DNA of 64,000 bases from NCBI RefSeq assembly GCF_042685265.1, contig NZ_JBHUMX010000035.1. One strand, written 5' to 3'. This document shows, one piece after another, positions 53,806 to 63,066 of the stretch. A program made the position numbers and the translations under genes. Below the pieces are notes generated by a model. The model made no database searches. It was given only the letters and a program-made list of their open reading frames with translations, and was not told the DNA's origin. The stretch is from Oceanobacillus_B kapialis. Its GTDB lineage: Bacteria > Bacillota > Bacilli > Bacillales > Amphibacillaceae. Numbering within the stretch: the first letter of the stretch is position 1; each line of letters starts with the position of its first letter.

Positions 53806-54318
53806 ATGGATCGAGAAGATAAAAAAAGTATTGCTTTAACTGGATTTATGGGTGTTGGTAAGACTTCGATCGGAAAAGCTTTAGCGAAAAAAATGGGAAG
53901 ACAGCTAATTGACATTGATTCAGAGATTGAAAAAGAGGTTCAACTACCCGTGCCGGAAATTTTTCGCTTATATGGGGAAGAATATTTCCGTGAAAAAGAA
54001 AAGAACGTGATTGATAGATATCGTCAGCAAGATAAAAAGGTGCTTTCTTTAGGTGGTGGGGCTTTCCTACAGCCTGAGGTGAAGGATAAGTGTCTGGAGT
54101 CCTGTTATGTCATCCACTTAGGGTTGTCTTGGGATAAATGGACCGAGCGCTGTGAGCAATTGATTGAAACAAGGCCTGTGCTACAAGGAAAAAGCATGGA
54201 AGAAATGAAAAAGCTATATTATGAGAGAGAAAAAATCTATCTAGACTATCATCTAAAAGTAAACACAGATAATATGTCTATTGATGAAGTCGCGGAAGAA
54301 ATAATACGTTCTTTATAG
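53806..54318 (+). CDS. aroK: Shikimate kinase
   Basis: 170 residues. Walker A GFMGVGKTSIG, shikimate-binding IDIDSEIEKE and EEYFREKE, LSLGGGAFL, and RPVLQGKS with lid Arg. The ATG at 53806 has GAGGGTGA two nt upstream; the in-frame ATG at 53794 would put the site inside the gene. It phosphorylates shikimate on O3. Followed closely by a terminator. Confidence 0.93.
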   Translation: MDREDKKSIALTGFMGVGKTSIGKALAKKMGRQLIDIDSEIEKEVQLPVPEIFRLYGEEYFREKEKNVIDRYRQQDKKVLSLGGGAFLQPEVKDKCLESCYVIHLGLSWDKWTERCEQLIETRPVLQGKSMEEMKKLYYEREKIYLDYHLKVNTDNMSIDEVAEEIIRSL

Positions 54319-54361
54319 AAAAAGAGACAGCCTTGGGTTTTCCAATAGCTGTCTCTTTTGT
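54319..54361 (+). terminator. Terminator after aroK
   Basis: Arms AAAAGAGACAGC / GCTGTCTCTTTT starting at the stop codon, then T-rich sequence. Confidence 0.9.
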
Positions 54362-54454
54362 ATAAATCCCTTGTAATTAATCGAATTTCCTAGCCTGGCC
54401 AAATCAATCGAATGAACTATGTTTCAAAAAGATCAACTTCTATTTCTTCGATAC

Positions 54455-54497
54455 AAAAATAGCAAGGATGGCAACCTAGCCAATCCTTGCTATTTTT
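54455..54497 (-). terminator. Terminator after the tRNA-Arg gene
   Basis: Arms AAAAATAGCAAGGAT / ATCCTTGCTATTTTT, just after the tRNA on the minus strand. Confidence 0.8.
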
Positions 54498-54507
54498 AGT
54501 ATGATAG

Positions 54508-54583
54508 CGCGCCCGGAGGGATTCGAACCCCCGACAAACCTGGTACCGGAAACCAGTGCTCTATCCAACTGAGCTACGGGCGC
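54508..54583 (-). tRNA. tRNA-Arg (anticodon CCG)
   Basis: Cloverleaf on the minus strand: acceptor GCGCCCG / CGGGCGC, D-arm GCTC..GAGC, anticodon stem CTGGT-TTCCGGT-ACCAG giving anticodon CCG (codon CGG), and T-arm with GGTTCGAATCC. The discriminator is G; CCA is not encoded. The flanks on the 5' side to 54860 show no gene. Confidence 0.95.
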
Positions 54584-54860
54584 ATCTTCTATTTCTTAAA
54601 TAAGACACATAGGCTATTATAACCTCGTTGAATGTCAGATACAAGCATTTTATTAAAAAAACTCGCATTCACACGTTTTTAGGGATGTGTGTATATTTTT
54701 GATACTAACCACTTTAACCTTCTAACTACACTTCCTTACGACCTGGCTACAATTTTAATATGTAAAAAAGTAAGAAAGTCCTGTTTTTTTACTAGTAAGT
54801 TATTAATTTATGAGCGTGTTTCATATAATTGATCAACAGCAATCTATGAGGAGGAATTCT

Positions 54861-55892
54861 ATGCAAAATAATCCATCACTTCTTGAAGTAAGGAACTTAC
54901 ATACACACTTTTTCACCAAGACAGGTGTCGTAAAGGCAGTGGATGGGGTGAATTTTTCTGTAAATCCCGGTGAAACACTGGGAATCGTTGGCGAATCCGG
55001 TTCAGGTAAAAGTATTACTGCCCTTTCGATCCTTGGATTAATCCCTTCTCCACCAGGAAAGATTGTGGATGGAAATGTTTTATTTAAGGGAGATGACTTG
55101 TTAAAAAAGTCTCCCAAAGAAATGAGAGCAATAAGAGGGAAAGAAATTGCTATGGTTTTCCAAGATCCTATGACTTCCCTTAACCCTGTACTTAGTGTTG
55201 AAAAGCAAATGGTCGAAACCATTCTAACTCATGAAAACTTAACTAAAAAACAAGCATCTGACCGAGCGTTGGATTTATTGAAGCTTGTTGGAATCCCGGA
55301 CGCACAAAATAGACTCCGCAATTACCCACATGAATTTAGTGGAGGAATGAGGCAACGGGTGATGATCGCCATCGCTTTATCATGTAACCCATCCCTACTC
55401 ATAGCAGATGAGCCAACCACAGCATTAGATGTCACCATCCAAGCACAAATACTTGCGTTATTTAAAAATATGCAGAAGGAACTAAACATGGGGGTGATTA
55501 TGATTACCCACGACCTTGGTGTGGTCGCAGAAGTATGTGACAGAGTGATGGTGATGTATGCCGGAAAGCCAGCAGAGTACACCGAGACGAAAAGACTTTT
55601 TGATCATGGCAAACACCCTTATACCCTTGGACTCATGCACTCCATTCCCAAAATTACGAAAGAAAAGAAAAAACTAGAAGCTATTACCGGCATGCCACCT
55701 GATCTACGCTCTCTGCCCAATGGTTGCAGTTTTGCGCCACGCTGTAAATACGTAATGGAGGGGTGCCTGCAAGCTGATCCCACTTTAAAGAATGTGGCAG
55801 AAGACCATGCAGTCAGATGTTTTCTACATGACCGATCTAATAACGAGGAGGAGACCTTCAATGCAACCATTATTGGAAGTGAACAATCTTAA
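54861..55892 (+). CDS. dppD: Dipeptide/oligopeptide ABC transporter ATPase (DppD/OppD)
   Basis: 343 residues. Walker A GESGSGKS, signature EFSGGMRQRV, Walker B LLIADEPTTALD, and the oligopeptide-ABC C-terminal extension with Cys (SFAPRCKYVMEGC and AVRCFLH) that binds a 4Fe-4S cluster in this family. The ATG at 54861 follows GAGGAGG. Its last 32 bp overlap dppF, so they are coupled. It powers peptide uptake with DppF. Confidence 0.95.
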   Translation: MQNNPSLLEVRNLHTHFFTKTGVVKAVDGVNFSVNPGETLGIVGESGSGKSITALSILGLIPSPPGKIVDGNVLFKGDDLLKKSPKEMRAIRGKEIAMVFQDPMTSLNPVLSVEKQMVETILTHENLTKKQASDRALDLLKLVGIPDAQNRLRNYPHEFSGGMRQRVMIAIALSCNPSLLIADEPTTALDVTIQAQILALFKNMQKELNMGVIMITHDLGVVAEVCDRVMVMYAGKPAEYTETKRLFDHGKHPYTLGLMHSIPKITKEKKKLEAITGMPPDLRSLPNGCSFAPRCKYVMEGCLQADPTLKNVAEDHAVRCFLHDRSNNEEETFNATIIGSEQS

Positions 55893-56844
55893 AAAATATT
55901 TCCCTACTAAAGGTACTTCCCTTTTCTCACGTACCAAAGAAATGGTTAAAGCAGTGGATGGTATTTCTTTTACTGTAAAAGCGGGTGAGACACTTGGCCT
56001 CGTCGGGGAAAGTGGCTGCGGCAAATCTACTGCTGGTAGATCCATTCTTAAATTGACAGAGCCAACAGAGGGGCAACTCATCTATAAGGGAGAGGATATT
56101 ACGAATTTTCGTGGAGAACAAATGCGAAAACTACGACAGGAAATGCAGCTAATCTTTCAGGACCCATACGCTTCCCTTAACCCTAGAAAAACCATTGAAC
56201 AAACCATTACAGAACCTATGAAAATATTTCAGATGGAGAAAACTGCTCGTTCAGAGAAGTTGAATCGCTTATTGGAGGTAGTTGGTTTAAGTTCCTATCA
56301 TAAATCCCGTTACCCACATGAATTCAGTGGTGGACAAAGACAGCGTATTGGCATCGCCCGATCCCTGGCACTGGATCCAGAGCTTGTTATATGTGACGAA
56401 CCAGTTTCTGCTTTGGATGTTTCCATTCAAGCCCAAGTTATTAACCTATTGGAAGATCTTCAAGAAGAATTTAACCTAACGTACATTTTTATCGCACACG
56501 ATTTAAGTGTGATCCACCACATCAGTGATCGAGTGGCTGTCATGTATTTAGGTGAACTCGTGGAGATAGGTGAGGCAAAAGAAGTATATGCATCTCCCCA
56601 GCACCCATACACCCAAGCACTCTTATCTGCCGTACCGGAAGCAAATCCTCACCTGGAAAAGGAAAGAATTATTTTAAAAGGTGATCTGCCCTCACCAGCT
56701 AACCCGCCAGAGGGATGTAAGTTTCACACCCGTTGCCCATTTGCTGAAGCCATTTGCCGAAGTGAAAAGCCAACAATGAAACAGGTATCCTTAACAGGGC
56801 AAATGGCTTCTTGTCACTTTGTAAAGGAGGTGGTGAGGCTATAA
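55861..56844 (+). CDS. dppF: Dipeptide/oligopeptide ABC transporter ATPase (DppF/OppF)
   Basis: 327 residues. Walker A GESGCGKST, signature EFSGGQRQRIG, Walker B LVICDEPVSALD, and a Cys-containing C-terminal tail (GCKFHTRCPFAEAIC). GAGGAGGAG lies before the ATG at 55861, within the end of dppD. It is the partner ATPase of DppD. Confidence 0.95.
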   Translation: MQPLLEVNNLKKYFPTKGTSLFSRTKEMVKAVDGISFTVKAGETLGLVGESGCGKSTAGRSILKLTEPTEGQLIYKGEDITNFRGEQMRKLRQEMQLIFQDPYASLNPRKTIEQTITEPMKIFQMEKTARSEKLNRLLEVVGLSSYHKSRYPHEFSGGQRQRIGIARSLALDPELVICDEPVSALDVSIQAQVINLLEDLQEEFNLTYIFIAHDLSVIHHISDRVAVMYLGELVEIGEAKEVYASPQHPYTQALLSAVPEANPHLEKERIILKGDLPSPANPPEGCKFHTRCPFAEAICRSEKPTMKQVSLTGQMASCHFVKEVVRL

Positions 56845-56890
56845 TACTGCTTCAAAATTTAAATGAAAAACATATGGAGGGGGCTTAATA

Positions 56891-58528
56891 GTGTTAAACA
56901 AAAGATGGATAGGAATATTGGTTTTATTATTTGCTATGCTGCTTGTAGTCACTGCATGTACGGAGGAAAATACAGATTCGAGTAATGAATCCGGTGAAGA
57001 CACGAATACGGAGGATGGCACAGAGGAGGCTACGGGGGAAAAAACACTCATATTTGGTCGTGGAGCAGATTCCATACAATTAGACCCATCCAAAGTAACA
57101 GATGGAGAATCAATTTACGTTACAAATCAGATTTATGACACCCTTGTAAGGTACGAGGAAGACAGTACGGAAGTAAAGCCTGCACTAGCAACAGAGTGGG
57201 CACCAAGTGAAGACGGCTTAACGTGGACTTTTCAGTTAAGGGATGACGTTACCTTCCATGATGGGAGTGACTTCACTGCAGAAGACGTCGTTTTTAATTT
57301 CGAGCGCTGGGCTACCTCAGCAGAATATATCTACTATGGCTATATGTTTGGGGCTTCAGAAGATGATTTAGGTGGGATCATTGAGTCTGTAGAAGCGACG
57401 AATGATTACGAGGTAACGTTCACTTTAAGTGAACCGAACGCCCCGTTTTTACAAACACTAGCAATGCCGCCTTTCGGAATTGCTAGCCCTGAAGCAGTGG
57501 AAGAACATGGCGAAGATTATTTTAAAAACCCTGTAGGCACAGGACCTTTCGTATTTAGTGAATGGATACCTGATGACAGCATTACCGTTACCAAAAATGC
57601 CGATTACTTTGGGGATACAGCAAAGGTAGACAAAGTTATCTTCCGCACAATTCCTGATAATGGCGCGCGTTTCATGGAACTCCAGTCAGGCTCCATTGAT
57701 ATGATGACAGGGTTAAACCCTCAGGATATTCAAACGACAGAGGCCGATGAAAACTTACAGATTATTGAACGGCCATCCATGAATGTTAGTTACATGGCAA
57801 TGAATACTGATAAAGAAGGGCCACTTGCAGAGAAAGCTGTTCGTCAGGCGATTAACCTGGCTATTGATAAAGAGAAGCTTGTCTCCTTATATGAAGGGAT
57901 TGGCAAGCCAGCTAAAAACCCTCTCCCGCCTTCATTATGGGGGTATAACGATGACATTGAAGACTATGGTTATGATGTGGAAAAAGCAAAGGAATTACTT
58001 GCAGAGGCAGGCTACGCTGATGGTTTTGATATTACATTAAATACGTTTTCTAATCCAAGACCATACATGCCTCAACCGAAAGTAAGTGCGCAAGCGATCC
58101 AAGAAATGTTGAAGGAAGTCAACATTAATGTTGAGGTTATTGAAAGTGATTGGGACACCCATTTATCACTTACGGAAAACGGAGAACACGACATGGCGTT
58201 TCTAGGTTGGACTGGGGATAACGGAGACCCGGATAACTTCCTTTATGTTTTACTCGATAAAGATAATGCAAAAGTTGGCTCCGCCGGAAACATTGCCTTC
58301 TACAAAAATGATGACGTGCATGCGTTACTAAAAGCTGCCCAAACAGAGATGGACCAAGAAAAACGAACTGAACTTTATTTAGAGGCACAGGAGTTGATTC
58401 ATGAGGATGCACCATGGTTCCCAATCGCTCATACGACACCACCAATCGCTGCAAATAAAAAAGTAGTTGATTATGTGCCACATTCAACTGGAAGTGAGCC
58501 TTTTAATATGCTTGATATCCAAGAGTAA
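56891..58528 (+). CDS. dppE: Peptide-binding lipoprotein (DppE/OppA-like, SBP family 5)
   Basis: 545 residues. Starts with GTG behind GGAGGGGGC. Lipobox LVVTACTEE, Glu/Asp/Thr linker, then the SBP_bac_5 fold (LTWTFQLRDDVTFHDGSDFT, YFKNPVGTGPFVFSEW, and PNFLYVLL-type end regions). It captures extracellular peptides for the permease DppBC. It is separated from dppB by 263 bp holding a dispersed repeat and a hairpin. Confidence 0.93.
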   Translation: MLNKRWIGILVLLFAMLLVVTACTEENTDSSNESGEDTNTEDGTEEATGEKTLIFGRGADSIQLDPSKVTDGESIYVTNQIYDTLVRYEEDSTEVKPALATEWAPSEDGLTWTFQLRDDVTFHDGSDFTAEDVVFNFERWATSAEYIYYGYMFGASEDDLGGIIESVEATNDYEVTFTLSEPNAPFLQTLAMPPFGIASPEAVEEHGEDYFKNPVGTGPFVFSEWIPDDSITVTKNADYFGDTAKVDKVIFRTIPDNGARFMELQSGSIDMMTGLNPQDIQTTEADENLQIIERPSMNVSYMAMNTDKEGPLAEKAVRQAINLAIDKEKLVSLYEGIGKPAKNPLPPSLWGYNDDIEDYGYDVEKAKELLAEAGYADGFDITLNTFSNPRPYMPQPKVSAQAIQEMLKEVNINVEVIESDWDTHLSLTENGEHDMAFLGWTGDNGDPDNFLYVLLDKDNAKVGSAGNIAFYKNDDVHALLKAAQTEMDQEKRTELYLEAQELIHEDAPWFPIAHTTPPIAANKKVVDYVPHSTGSEPFNMLDIQE

Positions 58529-58531
58529 TAT

Positions 58532-58679
58532 GAACAAAAGCGCGGTGCTACCGTATTAAGAAAGGCCGACTAAGACTGCCCCGTCCTGGGAAACGTCGGC
58601 ATGACACAGGTCCATCGGGCCCACGTACGGAGTGAAGGAATTCACGCCAGTCTCCGGACGCTGGAGCTGGACGTGGCTG
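58532..58679 (+). repeat. Dispersed structured intergenic repeat, copy B
   Basis: It begins GAACAAAAGCGCGGTGCTAC and ends CGCTGGAGCTGGACGTGGCTG, matching copy A at both ends. The middle is diverged but retains a GAAGGAATTCACGCC-like region where copy A has GTGAAGTCGCC. It starts 4 bp after the dppE stop and splits the operon. Confidence 0.75.
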
Positions 58680-58738
58680 GTTCAGTTAGTTCGTTATCCA
58701 CAGCCCGCGTATTTTATATGTTCTAGAAAAGAACAAAG

Positions 58739-58770
58739 GAGTGTTGCCGAAGATCCATACGGCAGCACTC
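58739..58770 (+). repeat. Hairpin upstream of dppB
   Basis: Arms GAGTGTTGCCG / CGGCAGCACTC (one G-U-type mismatch) with a 10-nt loop. No T-run follows. It could be an attenuator-like or mRNA-stability element between dppE and dppB. Confidence 0.55.
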
Positions 58771-58791
58771 TAATAAAAGGAGGGGTGTTTT

Positions 58792-59796
58792 ATGCTGAAA
58801 TATATTAGCAAACGCTTGCTAATGCTCATACCTGTTCTTATAGGTGTATCCATTATTACCTTTTCACTTATTCATTTAATACCTGGAGATCCTGCTCGTA
58901 GTATGCTTGGAGAAAAGGCGACCGAGGCTCAGCTTGACTTGTTACGCCAAGAGCTTGGACTTAATGATCCGTATATTGTTCAATATGGACGTTTTGTCGG
59001 GGATATTCTTCAAGGTGATTTAGGACAATCTATTCAATCAAAGGAATCCATCAGCTATGAGCTATTACATAAGCTACCAGCAACCGTGGAGCTCACCTTG
59101 TTTGCTATGATGCTTGCAGTCATAATCGGTATTCTTGCTGGGGTGATTGCGGCTGTAAAGCAATATTCCTGGTTCGATAACCTTAGTATGACTGGTGCTT
59201 TATTTGGTGTGTCACTCCCCATCTTCTGGCTTGGTCTTATGATGATTTGGTTCTTCTCCGTCAAACTAAACATCCTCCCTCCTTCAGGCAGACTTACGCC
59301 AGGAACCGAAATCGATACAATAACTAATTTTTATTTATTAGATAGTCTGCTTACAGGCAATTTCGCTGCATTTAAAGATGCCTTTTCACATTTACTAATG
59401 CCCGGTATTGCTTTAGGAACCATACCAATGGCGATTATTGCAAGGATGACACGCTCAAGCATGCTGGAAGTGATGAAACAGGATTATATTCGTACTGCAA
59501 ATGCCAAAGGATTAAAAACACGTCTGATTATCTTTCGTCATGCATTAAAAAACGCCTTTTTACCTGTCCTTACAGTTATCGGTTTACAATTTGGATTACT
59601 GCTTGGCGGAGCAGTACTTACGGAAACGATATTTTCTTGGCCTGGCATAGGTAGATATGTATACCTAGCCGTTCTTGGAAGGGATTATCCTGTGGTACAA
59701 AGTACGATACTGATCGTCGCAACGATATTTGTACTTGTTAACTTATTAACAGACCTTTTGTATAAATATTTTGATCCAAGGATCCGTTATGATTAA
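58792..59796 (+). CDS. dppB: Peptide ABC transporter permease (DppB/OppB)
   Basis: 334 residues and six membrane helices. The N-terminal signature is LIPVLIGVSIITFSLIHLIPGDPAR. The EAA loop (IRTANAKGLKTRLIIFRHALKNAFLPV, contacting the ATPases) has the usual A-x-x-K-G pattern. It forms the channel with DppC. AAAAGGAGGGGTGTTTT precedes the ATG. Confidence 0.95.
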   Translation: MLKYISKRLLMLIPVLIGVSIITFSLIHLIPGDPARSMLGEKATEAQLDLLRQELGLNDPYIVQYGRFVGDILQGDLGQSIQSKESISYELLHKLPATVELTLFAMMLAVIIGILAGVIAAVKQYSWFDNLSMTGALFGVSLPIFWLGLMMIWFFSVKLNILPPSGRLTPGTEIDTITNFYLLDSLLTGNFAAFKDAFSHLLMPGIALGTIPMAIIARMTRSSMLEVMKQDYIRTANAKGLKTRLIIFRHALKNAFLPVLTVIGLQFGLLLGGAVLTETIFSWPGIGRYVYLAVLGRDYPVVQSTILIVATIFVLVNLLTDLLYKYFDPRIRYD

Positions 59797-59831
59797 TGGC
59801 TTTGCAAGACACTTGAAAGGATGTGAATACA

Positions 59832-60728
59832 ATGGCTCGTTCTCCAGAACCCTTAATAGGTGAGGATTCTTTAAAAACTACAAAGCCTATACCGTTATGG
59901 CTTGACACAGGGATACGAATTGTAAAAAGTAAAACGGCACTCATTGGTGTAATTATTATTGCATTACTTGTACTAACTGCTATTTTTGCACCAGTAATCG
60001 CCACACACAACCCAACTGACCAGGATATCGTCAATCGTTATCAGGCACCATCGTCAGAACATTTACTAGGTACGGATGAACTTGGCAGAGACATATTCTC
60101 TAGAATAGTGCATGGAACAAGAATCTCCATTCAAATAGGCGTTATTGCGGTAGGTATTTCGCTCATAATCGGCGTTTTTCTTGGAGGAGTCGCTGGGTAT
60201 TTCGGTCGTTGGATAGACCAAATCGTAATGCGCTTTATTGATATTATGATGGCATTTCCAAGTATACTTATGGCAATTGCATTGGTTGCTGTACTTGGCC
60301 CTAGTCTCCAAAATGCGATGATTGCCGTTGGTATTGTTGGTATTCCTCAGTTTGCCAGGATTGTACGATCAGCAGTATTATCGATTAAAGAGAATGAGTA
60401 CATTGAAGCTGCAAAATCAATCGGGGCAAAGCATGGTAGAATTCTTATCCAACACGTTCTTCCTAACTGTGTAGCACCTATCATTGTGCAGACTACCCTT
60501 GGTATTGGGACAGCAATTCTGGATGCAGCAGGTCTTAGCTTTCTTGGGCTTGGAGCACAACCCCCCACACCTGAATGGGGAGCGATGTTAAGTGATGGAC
60601 GGGCAGCTATACAAAACGCACCATGGGTGGTTGCTTTTCCAGGGCTCGCTATATTTTTTGTCGTACTTGGGTTTAACTTGTTTGGCGATGGATTAAGGGA
60701 TGCTCTGGATCCAAGATTAAAACAATAA
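59832..60728 (+). CDS. dppC: Peptide ABC transporter permease (DppC/OppC)
   Basis: 298 residues and six membrane helices. LLGTDELGRDIFSRIVHGTRISI is the family signature, and the EAA loop reads YIEAAKSIGAKHGRILIQHVLPN. The ATG at 59832 follows AAAGGATG at good spacing; the GTG at 59823 is too close. Together with DppB, D, F and E it completes one importer. Confidence 0.95.
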   Translation: MARSPEPLIGEDSLKTTKPIPLWLDTGIRIVKSKTALIGVIIIALLVLTAIFAPVIATHNPTDQDIVNRYQAPSSEHLLGTDELGRDIFSRIVHGTRISIQIGVIAVGISLIIGVFLGGVAGYFGRWIDQIVMRFIDIMMAFPSILMAIALVAVLGPSLQNAMIAVGIVGIPQFARIVRSAVLSIKENEYIEAAKSIGAKHGRILIQHVLPNCVAPIIVQTTLGIGTAILDAAGLSFLGLGAQPPTPEWGAMLSDGRAAIQNAPWVVAFPGLAIFFVVLGFNLFGDGLRDALDPRLKQ

Positions 60729-60883
60729 CCTGGCCACGGATCGAGTTGGCAACTGTCTTTCACTCCATCGTTCTAGCCTTCTTATTTAAAAATGGGAGGC
60801 GGGTTTAATTTCCTGCTAATAGGGAATGATGGTGGAGTATACATAGAGCAAAAAATCATCGTGAAACTTGTCGGTCTATTTTA

Positions 60884-60901
60884 TTTGACCTTTTTTGACC
60901 T
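60884..60901 (+). promoter_or_regulatory. CtsR operator at the clpP promoter
   Basis: On the minus strand AGGTCAAAAAAGGTCAAA, which is two GGTCAAA heptads in tandem with a 3-nt spacer, the known CtsR site. It overlaps the -35 element TTGACC (60885-60890), with -10 TATGAT at 60908-60913 after 17 bp. CtsR repression and heat induction of clpP are expected. Confidence 0.9.
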
Positions 60902-60970
60902 ATTAGGTATGATAAGAATATCCAATCCAATACATGGATAATAGTGAAACAATTGAAGGAGGATTTACAA

Positions 60971-61561
60971 ATGAATTTAATTCCTACAGTTATTGAACAA
61001 ACGAATCGTGGAGAACGCGCCTATGATATTTACTCACGTTTATTAAAAGACCGTATTATTATGTTAGGAAGCGCAATTGATGATAATGTGGCAAACTCAA
61101 TCGTAGCACAGTTGCTATTCTTAGAAGCAGAAGACCCGGAGAAAGATATTTCCCTATACATTAACTCACCTGGTGGATCTATCACTGCAGGTATGGCGAT
61201 CTATGATACTATGCAGTTTATTAAATCAGATGTTTCTACAATCTGTACTGGTATGGCTGCATCTATGGGAGCTTTCCTTCTTGCAGCAGGGGAAAAAGGC
61301 AAGCGTTATGCCCTTCCAAACAGTGAAGTTATGATTCACCAACCACTTGGCGGTACGCAAGGTCAGGCTACTGATATTGAAATTCATGCAAAACGTATTA
61401 TTCAAATGCGTGAAAAAATCAATGAAATCCTTTCTGATCGTACTGGTCAGCCAATTGAAGTAATTGAGCGCGATACAGACCGCGATAACTTTATGACAGC
61501 CCAAAAATCAGTTGACTATGGTTTAATTGATAAAATTTTGGAACGTAATACAGATAAATAA
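60971..61561 (+). CDS. clpP: ATP-dependent Clp protease proteolytic subunit ClpP
   Basis: 196 residues. Catalytic Ser in TGMAASMGAFLLAAG, His in MIHQPLGGTQGQA and Asp in DRDNFMTA. N-terminus NLIPTVIEQTNRGERAYD. It starts at 60971 behind GAAGGAGGATTTACAA. It degrades unfolded and tagged proteins, including SsrA-tagged ones, with ClpX/ClpC. Confidence 0.98.
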   Translation: MNLIPTVIEQTNRGERAYDIYSRLLKDRIIMLGSAIDDNVANSIVAQLLFLEAEDPEKDISLYINSPGGSITAGMAIYDTMQFIKSDVSTICTGMAASMGAFLLAAGEKGKRYALPNSEVMIHQPLGGTQGQATDIEIHAKRIIQMREKINEILSDRTGQPIEVIERDTDRDNFMTAQKSVDYGLIDKILERNTDK

Positions 61562-61574
61562 TATCTAACATGTG

Positions 61575-61607
61575 AAAAGGCGGGACACCTTGTGTCTCGC
61601 CTTTTTA
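61575..61607 (+). terminator. Terminator after clpP
   Basis: Arms AAAAGGCGGGACAC / GTGTCTCGCCTTTT with a 3-nt loop and five Ts, close after the stop. Confidence 0.92.
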
Positions 61608-61653
61608 TGTTTTAATCAAATGAAACATAAACACTATTTTTTTATCCCTAATC

Positions 61654-61905
61654 TTATTCTGTCACAAATGTTGCTAGTTCATTTACGGCACTTTCTTCAT
61701 CTGCTCCGTCTGCAAAGATAATAATTTCCTCATCACTAGCAACGGCTAAGCTCATTAATCCCATAATGCTTTTGGCATTAACTCGTTTCCCTTCCTTTTC
61801 CAAATAAAGATGTGAACTGTAACGGTTAGCCAATTGAACAAATTCCGCAGCTGGTCTTGATTGTAATCCAGATGCCAACCCCACTTTTACTTTCTTCTCC
61901 TGCAT
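61654..61905 (-). CDS. crh: Catabolite-repression HPr-like protein Crh
   Basis: 83 residues of the HPr fold. The active-site His15 of HPr is replaced by Gln (GLQSRPAA), so it cannot take phosphate from enzyme I. The regulatory Ser46 is kept (NAKSIMGLMSL), so HPr kinase can modify it for CcpA-dependent control. The ATG at 61905 has AAAGG about 8 nt upstream. It is the normal neighbour of whiA and yvcK. Confidence 0.95.
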   Translation of the reverse strand: MQEKKVKVGLASGLQSRPAAEFVQLANRYSSHLYLEKEGKRVNAKSIMGLMSLAVASDEEIIIFADGADEESAVNELATFVTE

Positions 61906-61944
61906 CGCCATCACCTTTCCTTTTAGTAAGCGTTATCATTTGAT

Positions 61945-61990
61945 TTGGAAAAACAATCCGGTTTGGTTGAAACACCAGTCATACCGGATT
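61945..61990 (-). terminator. Hairpin after whiA
   Basis: AATCCGGT / ACCGGATT pair around a 20-nt loop with GTTTTTCC on the minus strand. It is a moderate terminator candidate that may let some transcripts reach crh. Confidence 0.5.
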
Positions 61991-62058
61991 TATAAATCAT
62001 ATGAATAATATTTTAAATTATCCGTATTATACCACGGAGGCTCACAAAAGCAAATTTC

Positions 62059-63009
62059 TTAACCATTGCTTAGGAGTTCTCCGCGCTTAATTTTTTCCGC
62101 AAATTCATCTATTTTTTTCAGTCGGTGGTTAACACCTGATTTAGATATCTTTCCGCTACTTACTAATTCGCCAAGCTCCTTAAGGGAAACATCCTGATGC
62201 TGAACACGCAGCACGGCAATCTCCCGTAATTTATCAGGTAGCTGGTCCAACCCTACTGTTCGTTCAATTAAGTTAATATTTTCTATTTGTCTGAACGCTG
62301 CTCCAATGGTTTTATTCAAATTCGCAGTTTCACAATTTACGAGGCGGTTTACCGAATTACGCATATCTCTAACGATTCTTACATCTTCAAATTTGAACAA
62401 TGCTTTATGCGCTCCAATAATACTTAAAAACTCCGTAATTTTCTCTGCTTCTTTCATATAAACAATGAAGCCATTTTTTCTTTCCAGCTTCCTTGCATGC
62501 AGATTAAATTCATTAATGAGTTCACAAAGCGCATCATTGTGCTCTTGGTAAAAATTAAATATTTCCAAATGATAAGAAGAGGTTTCTGGATTATTAATCG
62601 ATCCACCAGCAAGGAAAGCTCCACGCAAATATGACTTTTTACAGCAATCTTTTTTCATGTATGTGCTTGAAATTTTTCTATTGAATGTATGTGGCACCTT
62701 CAGTATTTCCAAGTCTACAAGCAATTCTTGGACATCTTGCTTCATCCGTACAATATAGACATTATTCTTTTTCAGCTTCATTTTTTTCCGTACTAGCAAC
62801 TCAACAGGCAATTCAAAGAGGGATTTAATTAACGTATAAATTCTCCTGGCAATTGCTGCATTTTCTGTTTGAACATCTAACATATATTGCTGCCGAGCTA
62901 GTGAAATAGCACCGTTCATGCGAATTAAAGAAGCTAGTTCAGCCTTTTTACAGCAATCATCCACTTCGATCGCCGTAAGTTCTTTTTTAATTTCTGAAGC
63001 AAATGACAT
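62059..63009 (-). CDS. whiA: WhiA family protein (YvcL)
   Basis: 316 residues, family length. An N-terminal LAGLIDADG-like pseudo-nuclease pair (LRGAFLAGGSIN) and a C-terminal helix-turn-helix (LKELGELVSSGKISKSGVNHRLKKI) are present. In Bacillus it influences chromosome segregation and cell division rather than sporulation as in actinomycetes. It is translated just after yvcK, 57 bp apart. Confidence 0.97.
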   Translation of the reverse strand: MSFASEIKKELTAIEVDDCCKKAELASLIRMNGAISLARQQYMLDVQTENAAIARRIYTLIKSLFELPVELLVRKKMKLKKNNVYIVRMKQDVQELLVDLEILKVPHTFNRKISSTYMKKDCCKKSYLRGAFLAGGSINNPETSSYHLEIFNFYQEHNDALCELINEFNLHARKLERKNGFIVYMKEAEKITEFLSIIGAHKALFKFEDVRIVRDMRNSVNRLVNCETANLNKTIGAAFRQIENINLIERTVGLDQLPDKLREIAVLRVQHQDVSLKELGELVSSGKISKSGVNHRLKKIDEFAEKIKRGELLSNG

Positions 63010-63066
63010 TGGGTACCCCCCTCTCCTTTTCCCAATCCTTTTGCTGGTTTCGTTGATATGAAATCC

